Source: Rhizobiaceae bacterium
GTDB lineage: Bacteria > Pseudomonadota > Alphaproteobacteria > Rhizobiales > Rhizobiaceae
DNA length: 64,000 nucleotides
NCBI GenBank assembly: GCA_016742175.1
Contig: JACVCH010000014.1
Coordinates: 1-64,000 of the forward strand
Direction of reading: 5' to 3'
Part shown: in pieces, positions 27,203-34,579 of the stretch
How the letters are laid out: every line of letters begins with the position of its first letter
Position numbering within the stretch: position 1 is the stretch's first letter
Position numbers and translations under genes: made by a program
The notes under the pieces: model-generated
Database searches by the model: none
What the model was told of the DNA's origin: nothing
The model's input: the letters and a program-made list of their open reading frames with translations, nothing else

Positions 27203-28705
27203 ATGGAAAAGAGAATCTACCCCGCCGCCATCGAGCACGTATCGAGCCCTCCGCCCTTCTCGCCGAAAAGCTTCATGGACGCCCGCGAGGCGATCGAGGC
27301 GCTGAAGGCGCTCTACGCGCGCAACACGCAGTTCCTGCGCGACAGCTTCGCCAGCCTTGCCGAAGGCGAGATCGAGCACCGGCGCTTCCGGGCCTACTAT
27401 CCCGAGGTGGGGGTCACGACCTCGTCCTTCAGCCTCGTCGACAGCCGCCTCGCCTACGGCCACATGCCCCAGCCGGGCCACTACACGACGACGATCACCC
27501 GGCCGGACCTCTTCGACAGATACCTGCTCGACCAACTCACGCTCCTGATGCGCAATCACGGCGTGCCGATCACGGTCGGCGAATCCGAGACGCCGATTCC
27601 GCTGCATTTCGCCTTCCTCGAAGGCACCTATGTCGAGGCGTCCGTCGCCGACCGGATCAAGCGGCCGCTGCGCGATCTCTTCGACGTGCCGGATTTGAAC
27701 GCCACCGACGACCACATCGCCAACGGCACCTACGAGCCGCTGGCCGGCGACCCGATGCCGCTCGCGCCCTTCACCGCGCAGCGCATCGACTATTCGCTGC
27801 ACCGGATGACGCACTACACCGCGACGAGCCCGCAGCATTTCCAGAACTACGTGCTCTTCACCAACTACCAGTTCTATATCGACGAGTTCTGCGTCCACGC
27901 CCGCAAGCTGATGGCCGATGGCGGGAGCGGCTATACGAGTTTCGTGGAGCCCGGCAACGTCGTCACCAAGGCCGGCGAAAACGTGCCGCATGACGGCGCC
28001 AGCCCGACGCGGATGCCGCAGATGCCGGCCTATCACCTGACGCGTGAGAACCATGGCGGCATCACCATGGTCAATATCGGCGTCGGCCCGTCCAACGCCA
28101 AGACGATCACCGACCATATCGCGGTGCTGCGCCCGCATGCCTGGCTGATGCTCGGCCATTGCGCGGGCCTTCGCAACACGCAGGCGCTCGGCGACTATGT
28201 CCTCGCGCACGCCTATGTGCGCGAGGATCACGTGCTCGACGACGACCTGCCGGTCTGGGTGCCGATCCCGGCACTCGCCGAAATCCAGGTCGCGCTGCAG
28301 GAGGCCGTCGCCGAGGTGACGGGGCTCTCCGGCTACGAACTGAAGCGCATCATGCGCACCGGCACCGTCGCCACCATCGACAACCGCAACTGGGAACTGC
28401 GCGAGCAGCGCGGCCCGGTGCAGCGCCTGTCGCAAAGCCGCGCCATCGCGCTCGACATGGAATCGGCCACAATCGCCGCCAACGGCTTCCGCTTCCGCGT
28501 GCCCTACGGAACGCTGCTATGCGTCTCCGACAAGCCGCTGCATGGCGAACTGAAGCTGCCCGGCATGGCGACCGACTTCTACAAGCGCCAGGTCGCCCAG
28601 CATCTGACGATCGGTATCCGCGCGCTCGAAAAGCTGGCTGAAATGGCGCCGGAAAAGCTGCATTCGCGCAAGCTGCGCAGCTTCTCCGAAACCGCCTTCC
28701 AGTAA
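27203..28705 (+). CDS. amn: AMP nucleosidase
   Basis: 500-aa enzyme cleaving AMP to adenine and ribose 5-phosphate. The N-terminal regulatory domain (Y-Y-P-E-V and P-G-H-Y-T-T-T-I-T-R-P) precedes a nucleoside-phosphorylase-fold domain with G-V-G-P-S-N-A-K-T-I-T-D-H, L-G-H-C-A-G-L-R and the catalytic region A-L-D-M-E-S-A-T-I-A-A-N-G. Length is typical of bacterial Amn. The EEP-family gene begins 7 bp after the stop, so the two are probably co-transcribed. Confidence 0.95.
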   Translation: MEKRIYPAAIEHVSSPPPFSPKSFMDAREAIEALKALYARNTQFLRDSFASLAEGEIEHRRFRAYYPEVGVTTSSFSLVDSRLAYGHMPQPGHYTTTITRPDLFDRYLLDQLTLLMRNHGVPITVGESETPIPLHFAFLEGTYVEASVADRIKRPLRDLFDVPDLNATDDHIANGTYEPLAGDPMPLAPFTAQRIDYSLHRMTHYTATSPQHFQNYVLFTNYQFYIDEFCVHARKLMADGGSGYTSFVEPGNVVTKAGENVPHDGASPTRMPQMPAYHLTRENHGGITMVNIGVGPSNAKTITDHIAVLRPHAWLMLGHCAGLRNTQALGDYVLAHAYVREDHVLDDDLPVWVPIPALAEIQVALQEAVAEVTGLSGYELKRIMRTGTVATIDNRNWELREQRGPVQRLSQSRAIALDMESATIAANGFRFRVPYGTLLCVSDKPLHGELKLPGMATDFYKRQVAQHLTIGIRALEKLAEMAPEKLHSRKLRSFSETAFQ

Positions 28706-28712
28706 GAAGGAC

Positions 28713-29723
28713 ATGCGTATCGACTGGTCGCTTCTCCTCCGGCTTGCCGCGCTCGGATGCGTCCTTGCCCTGGCAGGGGCGCTCACCTTCGGCTTTCTCG
28801 GGCGCCTTCATCCGGCGCTCGATTCCTTCTCGCATTTCCGCATCCATCTTGCGGTGCTGCTGCTGATCGCAGTCCTGCCCCTGGCGGCGCTGCGCTACTG
28901 GCCGGAGGCGACGTTCGCCGCGCTGCTCGGCATCGGCGCGATCTGGACGACGCTCGGTGACTTTTCCGACCCGTCCGCGCGCAAGGCCGGGCTGGTCGCC
29001 GACCTCGATTCGGCCTCCATGCCCGTCTTCCGGCTGATGCACCTGAACTTGCGCTATGACAACGAAACGCCGGAACTGGTGCTTTCCGCCATCGGCGCGC
29101 ACCGGCCCGACGTCGTGACGCTGACCGAAGTCTCCGACGTCTGGGCCGACCGGCTGGCGGTGCTCGACGCGGCCTATCCCCACCGCATCGTCTGCCCGCC
29201 GCCGACCCATATCGGCGGCGTCGCGATCCTTTCGCGCCGGCCGTTCGTCTCCGACCCCGCCGACGCGTGCGGCGACCGCGGTTCGTTCGCCAATGTCGAG
29301 ATCGACTTTGCCGGCCGGCGCGCGAGCGTCGTCGCGATGCATCTCGGATGGCCGTGGCCGTTCGGCCAGGACTGGCACCTGTCGCGCATCGAGGACGATC
29401 TGCCGAACCTCGCCGACAGCGCGATCCTCGCCGGCGATTTCAACGCCGTGCCGTGGAGCCAGACGGTGCGCCGCACGGCCGAACTCGGCGGCCTTCACGT
29501 CGTGCGCGGCATCGGCCCGACCTATCTCGATCGCCGACTGCCCGATGCCTTGCGGCCATGGATCGGCCTGCCGATCGACCAGATCATGGCCAAGGGCGGC
29601 GTCGTCGTCGGCAAGGCGCGCGCGCTGCCGGCGGTCGGTTCCGACCACCTGCCGGTGCTGGTCGAGTTTTCGCTGCTGCCGCAGGAGCCGAAGGCGGATG
29701 TGCTGCAGGCTATGGCGAAGTAA
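28713..29723 (+). CDS. Membrane-anchored endonuclease/exonuclease/phosphatase (EEP) family protein
   Basis: 336-aa protein with two or three N-terminal transmembrane helices (to about residue 90) followed by an EEP catalytic domain. Key motifs are L-N-L-R-Y-D-N, L-T-E-V-S (metal Glu), A-G-D-F-N-A-V-P, and G-S-D-H-L-P-V (catalytic Asp-His). Such proteins cleave phosphodiesters or phosphomonoesters; a periplasmic or membrane-surface phosphodiesterase is likely. It starts 7 bp after amn. The substrate is unknown. Confidence 0.85.
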   Translation: MRIDWSLLLRLAALGCVLALAGALTFGFLGRLHPALDSFSHFRIHLAVLLLIAVLPLAALRYWPEATFAALLGIGAIWTTLGDFSDPSARKAGLVADLDSASMPVFRLMHLNLRYDNETPELVLSAIGAHRPDVVTLTEVSDVWADRLAVLDAAYPHRIVCPPPTHIGGVAILSRRPFVSDPADACGDRGSFANVEIDFAGRRASVVAMHLGWPWPFGQDWHLSRIEDDLPNLADSAILAGDFNAVPWSQTVRRTAELGGLHVVRGIGPTYLDRRLPDALRPWIGLPIDQIMAKGGVVVGKARALPAVGSDHLPVLVEFSLLPQEPKADVLQAMAK

Positions 29724-29730
29724 CGCGACC

Positions 29731-29859
29731 GCGTCATCCCGGGATAGGATCGGCGCGCAGCGACGAGACCATATCCGGGACCCATGCCGTGACTTTGGAG
29801 GGCACGGAATTAGTCCCGGCTCTTCGTCTCGCTTGCCCGACTGCGGCCGGGATGACGCC
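29731..29859. repeat. Palindromic intergenic repeat, copy A
   Basis: Begins GCGTCATCCCGGGATA and ends GGGATGACGCC; interior blocks (ATATCCGGGACCC, GTCCCGGCTC) are shared with the element at 42159-42289. It lies between convergent genes. A second rhizobial palindromic family (RIME2-like) is likely. Confidence 0.75.
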
Positions 29860-29873
29860 CGGCCGGGCCGCCA

Positions 29874-31589
29874 TCACATATTCGGATAGACCGGCCCTTC
29901 GCCGCCCTGCGGGGGCGCCCAGTTGATGTTCTGGTTCGGGTCCTTGATGTCGCATGTCTTGCAGTGGACGCAGTTCTGCGCGTTGATGACGAAGCGCGCA
30001 TCCGGCTCGGAGTGCGAGACCTCGCCACCCTTCGTCGGCGAAGCCGGGCCGCCGGTCAGGCCGTTGCCGTCGGCGTCGACCCATTCGTAGACGCCCGCCG
30101 GGCAGTAGCGCGTCGAGGGTCCGGAGAAGACCATGTATTCCGAGCGCTTCTGCAACTCCGGGTCTTTCACCTGAAGATGGATCGGCTGGCTTTCCTCGTG
30201 GTTGGTGTTCGACAGGAACACCGAGGACAGGCGATCGAAGGTCAGGACGCCGTCGGGTTTTGGATAGGCGATGGGCGAATGCTTGTCGGCGGGCTCCAGC
30301 GCGGCGTAGTCCGGCTTGCCGTGCTTTTGCGTGCCGAAGAAGGAGAAGCCGAAGAGCTGGTTCGTCCACATGTCGAGCCCGCCGAGGCCGACGCCGATCC
30401 AGGTGCCGAACTTCGACCAGAGCGGCTTGACGTTGCGCACCCGCTTCAGATCCTTGCCGATGTCGCTGGCGCGCCATTCGGCCTCGTAGGCGGTAAGTTC
30501 GTCATGGGAACGGCCACCGGCTAGCGCGTCCACGACCTTCTCGGCCGCGAGCATGCCCGACAGAACCGCATTGTGCGACCCCTTGATGCGCGGCACATTG
30601 ACGAAGCCGGCCGAGCAGCCGATCAGCGCGCCGCCGGGGAAGGTCAGCTTCGGCACCGACTGGTAGCCACCCTCGGTGATCGCGCGCGCGCCGTAGGAGA
30701 CGCGCTTGGCGCCGTCGAACGTGTCGCGGATGGCCGGATGCGTCTTGAAGCGCTGGAATTCCTCGAAGGGCGAGAGGTACGGGTTCTTGTAGTTCAGGTG
30801 CACGACGAAGCCTACTGCGACCTGGTTGTCCTCGAGGTGGTAGAGGAACGAGCCGCCGCCGGTCTTCGAGTTCAGCGGCCAGCCGAAGGAGTGCTGGACG
30901 AGGCCGGGCTTGTGCTTCTCGGGCGCGACCTGCCAGAGTTCCTTCAGGCCGATGCCGAATTTCTGCGGCTCGGAATCCTTCGCAAGGTCGAACTTCGCGA
31001 TCAGCTTCTTGGCCAGCGATCCGCGCACGCCCTCGCCGATCAGCACATACTTGCCGAGGAGCGCCATGCCGGGCGCGTAGGACGCACCGTGCGTGCCGTC
31101 GCGCTCGACGCCCATGTCGCCCGTGACGACGCCGGTAACCGCACCCGCGTCATCGTAGATGAGGTCGGCCGCGGCGAAGCCCGGATAGATTTCGACGCCC
31201 AGCGCTTCGGCGTGGCCGGCTAGCCAGCGGCAGACATTGCCGAGCGAGACCGCGTAATTGCCGTGATTGTTCATCAAGGGCGGCATCAGGAAGTTCGGGA
31301 TGCGCACGGAACCCGCCGGGCCGAGCAGCAGGAACTGGTCGTCCGTCACCGGCGTCTTGAACGGGTGGTCGCTCTCCGAGCGCCATTCGGGCAGGAGCCG
31401 GTCAATGCCGATCGGATCGACGACTGCGCCCGAAAGGATATGCGCGCCGACCTCGGCGCCCTTTTCCAGGACGACGACGGAAAGATCGGGGTTGAGCTGC
31501 TTCAGGCGGATCGAGGCGGCGAGACCGGCCGGGCCTGCGCCCACGATCACCACGTCGAATTCCATGCTCTCGCGTTCAACTTCGCTCAT
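29874..31589 (-). CDS. Electron transfer flavoprotein-ubiquinone oxidoreductase (ETF-QO)
   Basis: 571-aa inner-membrane-associated iron-sulfur flavoprotein that passes electrons from ETF (charged by acyl-CoA dehydrogenases such as Ivd) to ubiquinone. N-terminal FAD motif V-V-I-V-G-A-G-P-A-G; C-terminal 4Fe-4S region C-V-H-C-K-T-C-D-I-K preceded by C-P-A-G-V-Y-E. ATG 31589 follows GGGGAG. A perfect palindrome at 31731-31746 lies upstream and fits LiuR-type control of leucine-degradation genes. Confidence 0.95.
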   Translation of the reverse strand: MSEVERESMEFDVVIVGAGPAGLAASIRLKQLNPDLSVVVLEKGAEVGAHILSGAVVDPIGIDRLLPEWRSESDHPFKTPVTDDQFLLLGPAGSVRIPNFLMPPLMNNHGNYAVSLGNVCRWLAGHAEALGVEIYPGFAAADLIYDDAGAVTGVVTGDMGVERDGTHGASYAPGMALLGKYVLIGEGVRGSLAKKLIAKFDLAKDSEPQKFGIGLKELWQVAPEKHKPGLVQHSFGWPLNSKTGGGSFLYHLEDNQVAVGFVVHLNYKNPYLSPFEEFQRFKTHPAIRDTFDGAKRVSYGARAITEGGYQSVPKLTFPGGALIGCSAGFVNVPRIKGSHNAVLSGMLAAEKVVDALAGGRSHDELTAYEAEWRASDIGKDLKRVRNVKPLWSKFGTWIGVGLGGLDMWTNQLFGFSFFGTQKHGKPDYAALEPADKHSPIAYPKPDGVLTFDRLSSVFLSNTNHEESQPIHLQVKDPELQKRSEYMVFSGPSTRYCPAGVYEWVDADGNGLTGGPASPTKGGEVSHSEPDARFVINAQNCVHCKTCDIKDPNQNINWAPPQGGEGPVYPNM

Positions 31590-31730
31590 GTCGCTCTCCC
31601 CGCTCGTGTGCCGTCGGTCGCGCCGCTCGAGGCGCTGCCTGATGTCATAATGCGTGCTTATCGCATCGGTTTCGCGAGCGAAACCATATCTGGCGCGATG
31701 CGACAGGCCGCCTCGTAGAAATATATTCCG

Positions 31731-31746
31731 TTGACGTAAACGTCAA
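31731..31746. promoter_or_regulatory. LiuR-like operator TTGACGTAAACGTCAA
   Basis: The site is TTGACG, four bases TAAA, then CGTCAA; its outer half-sites are perfect complements. From memory it matches LiuR-type (MerR family) binding sites in proteobacteria. It lies about 140 bp upstream of ETF-QO and 48 bp upstream of the divergent glycosylase gene. Confidence 0.6.
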
Positions 31747-31793
31747 TTGTGCGTGCGCTTGGCCGCGCCGTCGCGGATCGCTATAGAGGACCG

Positions 31794-32639
31794 ATGGCCG
31801 ATACGATCAACCTGCGCGAGCTCCTGCTCTTCTACGCCGACAGCGGCGTGGACGAGGCGCTCATGGACGAGGCGGTCGATCGGTTCGCGGCGGTGGAGCC
31901 GGCTAAGCCGCCGCGCGTCGAGACGCAAATCGCTGCCGCCCCTGCGCCAGTCGATCCGCAGCGCGCGGCCGTCTATGCAGCCGTGCCAGCCTCCCCTGCC
32001 CGCCTTCAGGCGACCGTTCCCGACGAGGGCCAGAGCGAGCGTGCGCGGCTGATGGCGCGCGAGGCGGCGTCGCTTGCCGATCTGCGCGCCTGCCTTGAAC
32101 GCTTCGACGGCTGCAATCTGAAGTTCACCGCCAAGAACCTCGTCTTCGGCGATGGCAATGGCGAGGCCGACATCATGTTCGTCGGCGAGGCGCCGGGGCG
32201 CGACGAAGACATCGAAGGCCGGCCCTTCGTCGGCAAGTCCGGCCAGTTGCTCGACCGCATGCTGGCCGCGATCGGGCTTGACCGGACCAGCGCCTATATC
32301 ACCAACGTCATTCCCTGGCGCCCGCCCGGCAACCGGACGCCGACGCCGATCGAAACGGAAATCTGCCGTCCGTTCATCGAGCGGCAGATCGAACTCGTCC
32401 AACCGAAGGTGCTGGTCGCGCTCGGCGGGCCGTCCTCGAAAATCCTGCTCGATACGAGCGAGGGCATCACGCGCCTCAGGGGCACATGGCGGGAGCACAA
32501 GACCGCGAGCGGCCTTGCAATCCCGACGATGCCCCTCCTCCACCCCGCCTATCTCCTGCGCAACCCGGCGCACAAGAAGCTCGCCTGGCGCGACCTTCTG
32601 GAGATCAAGGTGCGTTTGAAAGTGCTGCAGCAAGGCTGA
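31794..32639 (+). CDS. Uracil-DNA glycosylase, family 4-like with non-canonical cysteines
   Basis: 281-aa DNA repair enzyme removing uracil. It has the motif G-E-A-P-G-R-D-E-D (131-139), N-V-I-P-W-R-P-P-G-N-R near 171-181 and H-P-A-Y-L-L-R. ATG 31794 has AGAGGA just ahead; the first 90 residues are a low-complexity, likely disordered extension. Canonical family 4 enzymes carry a 4Fe-4S cluster on four cysteines. Here Cys100 and Cys107 are spaced six apart rather than CxxC, one position is Trp175, and only Cys191 remains. A cluster may be absent, as reported for some alphaproteobacterial relatives. Confidence 0.88.
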   Translation: MADTINLRELLLFYADSGVDEALMDEAVDRFAAVEPAKPPRVETQIAAAPAPVDPQRAAVYAAVPASPARLQATVPDEGQSERARLMAREAASLADLRACLERFDGCNLKFTAKNLVFGDGNGEADIMFVGEAPGRDEDIEGRPFVGKSGQLLDRMLAAIGLDRTSAYITNVIPWRPPGNRTPTPIETEICRPFIERQIELVQPKVLVALGGPSSKILLDTSEGITRLRGTWREHKTASGLAIPTMPLLHPAYLLRNPAHKKLAWRDLLEIKVRLKVLQQG

Positions 32640-32708
32640 GGCAACGCGGAGCCGGCCGGCGCATAGCGTGCGATCGTTCGACGGCAACGCGGCGCTTGCG
32701 GTCATGCG

Positions 32709-32725
32709 ATTACCCGTGGGGTAAT
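32709..32725. promoter_or_regulatory. Palindrome ATTACCC-GTG-GGGTAAT before the XRE gene
   Basis: Perfect 7-bp arms with a 3-bp spacer, located 35 bp ahead of the XRE/MmyB regulator start. Its position suggests autoregulation by that regulator. Confidence 0.55.
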
Positions 32726-32759
32726 GGCGGCGATGCGTTCCCGCGGATAATGTCACGCC

Positions 32760-33569
32760 ATGCAGACGAACCTCGACGACACCCCCTTTTGCGATCTCCT
32801 CAAGGAATGGCGCACGCGCCGGCGCCTCAGCCAGCTCGACCTCGCCATGGAGGCCGAGATTTCGCAGCGGCATCTGAGCTTCATGGAGAGCGGGCGCGCC
32901 AAGCCCTCGCGCGAGATGGTGCTGCGGCTCGCCGAACAGCTCGACATCCCGCTGCGCAAGCGCAACCAGTTGCTGCTCGCCGCGGGTTTCGCGCCGGGCT
33001 TCGGCGAACGCAAGCTCGACGACCGCTCGCTCGCGCCGGCCATGCAGGCGGTCGAGCAGGTGCTGAAGGGGCATGAGCCCAATCCGGCGATCGCGGTCGA
33101 CAACCAGTGGAACATGATCGCCGCCAACAGCGCGATCGGCCCGTTCCTCGCCGACATCGCCGATGCGGCGTTGCTGCAGCCGCCCGTCAATGTCCTGCGG
33201 CTCAGCCTTCATCCCAGGGGGTTCGCGCCGCGCATCCTCAATCTCGCATCGTGGCGGGCGCATCTGCTCGAGCGGCTGAAGCGCCAGGTCGAGGCGTCGG
33301 GCGACGAGCGGCTGGAGACGCTTCTGGCCGAACTCTCCGCCTATCCCGGCCAGCCGGGCGTATCGAAATCGCTGCCGCATGACGGCAACGACATCGCCGT
33401 GCCCCTGAGGGTAAAGATGAACGGCGAAGTGCTCACCTTCATCTCGACGATCACGGTCTTCGGCACGCCGCTCGACATCTCGCTGTCTGAGCTTGCGATC
33501 GAGTCCTTCTTCCCGGCCGACGAGGCGACGGCCGCCTTCCTGCGGGCGCAGGTCAGGCCGGCGGGGTGA
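32760..33569 (+). CDS. XRE-family regulator with MmyB-like ligand domain
   Basis: 269-aa protein. The N-terminal Cro/C1 helix-turn-helix (residues about 12-66; R-R-L-S-Q-L-D-L-A, S-Q-R-H-L-S-F-M-E-S-G) is followed by the MmyB-like domain (N-P-A-I-A-V-D-N-Q-W-N-M-I-A-A-N), thought to bind a hydrophobic or fatty-acid-like ligand. A matching palindrome sits just upstream. The 3' end overlaps the convergent exporter gene by 17 bp. Targets unknown. Confidence 0.9.
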   Translation: MQTNLDDTPFCDLLKEWRTRRRLSQLDLAMEAEISQRHLSFMESGRAKPSREMVLRLAEQLDIPLRKRNQLLLAAGFAPGFGERKLDDRSLAPAMQAVEQVLKGHEPNPAIAVDNQWNMIAANSAIGPFLADIADAALLQPPVNVLRLSLHPRGFAPRILNLASWRAHLLERLKRQVEASGDERLETLLAELSAYPGQPGVSKSLPHDGNDIAVPLRVKMNGEVLTFISTITVFGTPLDISLSELAIESFFPADEATAAFLRAQVRPAG

Positions 33570-34509
33570 CCTTGCGCGCCTGGCCGCGCTTCAGGCCGAG
33601 GCGCTGTTCGCGCCAGATGATGAAGAGCCCCGCGCCGACGACGATGGTGCCGCCGACGAGCGTATAGATCGTCGGCAGATCGCCGAAGGCGAAGTAGCCG
33701 ACCGCGATGCCGAGGATCATCGACGTGTATTCGAACGGCGCGATGGTGGACATCGGCGCGTGGCGGTAGCTTTCGGTCATCAGGATCTGGCCGACGCCGC
33801 CGCAGATGCCGGCGCCGACGAGGCAGGCGGTCTGGGTCGCCGAGAGCGCATCCCAGCCGAAGGGGATGGTGCCGAGCGCCGCCACGGTCGATGTCAGCGA
33901 GAACCAGAGGACAATGGTCGCGGTCTTTTCGGTGTGGACGAGGCGGCGTACGAGCAGCATGGCGATGGCCGAGACGCCCGCCGCCAGAAGCGCTGCCGTG
34001 ACGCCCAGCGCCTCGTCATTGCCCATCGGCGAGCCGCTGGTGAAGAGCGTCAGCTTCGGCCACGAGATGATGACAACGCCGACGAGCCCCACGACGACCG
34101 CGCTCCAACGGAAGAGCCGCACCACCTCGCCCATGAAGAGCGCCGAGAAGACCACGACCAGGAGCGGCTGCGCATAGTTGAGCGTGATCGCTTCCGGCAA
34201 CGGCAGGCGCGTCAGCGCGAAGAAGCCGAGCGCCATGGAGGTGACGCCGACGAGGCCGCGCGCGACATGGCTGACGGGCCGCGTCGTCTTCAAGGCCGAG
34301 CGCAGCTCATGCCGCCAGGCGAGCAAAATCAGGATCGGCAGGATGGCGAAGGCGGAGCGGAAGAAGACGATCTCGCCCGCCGGCACGCGGCCCGCAGCCT
34401 TGATCAGCGAGGCCATGGCGACGAAGGTGCCGACGGAAACGACCTTGAGCAGAATGCCGGTCAGCGGATTCTTGTCCGCGTAAAGGGCCTCCACCTCTTG
34501 TCTGTTCAT
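33553..34509 (-). CDS. EamA/DMT-family transporter
   Basis: 318-aa protein with ten predicted hydrophobic helices in two EamA repeats, typical of drug/metabolite exporters. Start ATG 34509 is supported by AAGAGACGG; a GTG/ATG at 34527 is less likely. Substrate unknown. It sits downstream of the CoxL-like gene on the same strand, with a hairpin between. Confidence 0.88.
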   Translation of the reverse strand: MNRQEVEALYADKNPLTGILLKVVSVGTFVAMASLIKAAGRVPAGEIVFFRSAFAILPILILLAWRHELRSALKTTRPVSHVARGLVGVTSMALGFFALTRLPLPEAITLNYAQPLLVVVFSALFMGEVVRLFRWSAVVVGLVGVVIISWPKLTLFTSGSPMGNDEALGVTAALLAAGVSAIAMLLVRRLVHTEKTATIVLWFSLTSTVAALGTIPFGWDALSATQTACLVGAGICGGVGQILMTESYRHAPMSTIAPFEYTSMILGIAVGYFAFGDLPTIYTLVGGTIVVGAGLFIIWREQRLGLKRGQARKVTPPA

Positions 34510-34528
34510 CCGTCTCTTCGCCACCAAT

Positions 34529-34551
34529 GCGCGGCGGCGTCACCGCCGCGC
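34529..34551 (-). terminator. GC-rich hairpin between the CoxL-like and DMT genes
   Basis: GCGCGGCGG (34529-34537) and CCGCCGCGC (34543-34551) with a 5-nt loop, in the gap just upstream of the exporter start. There is no T-run, so it may only partly separate the two genes. Confidence 0.4.
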
Positions 34552-34579
34552 CGAATCGAAAATCGCTTCTCCAGTTAAC

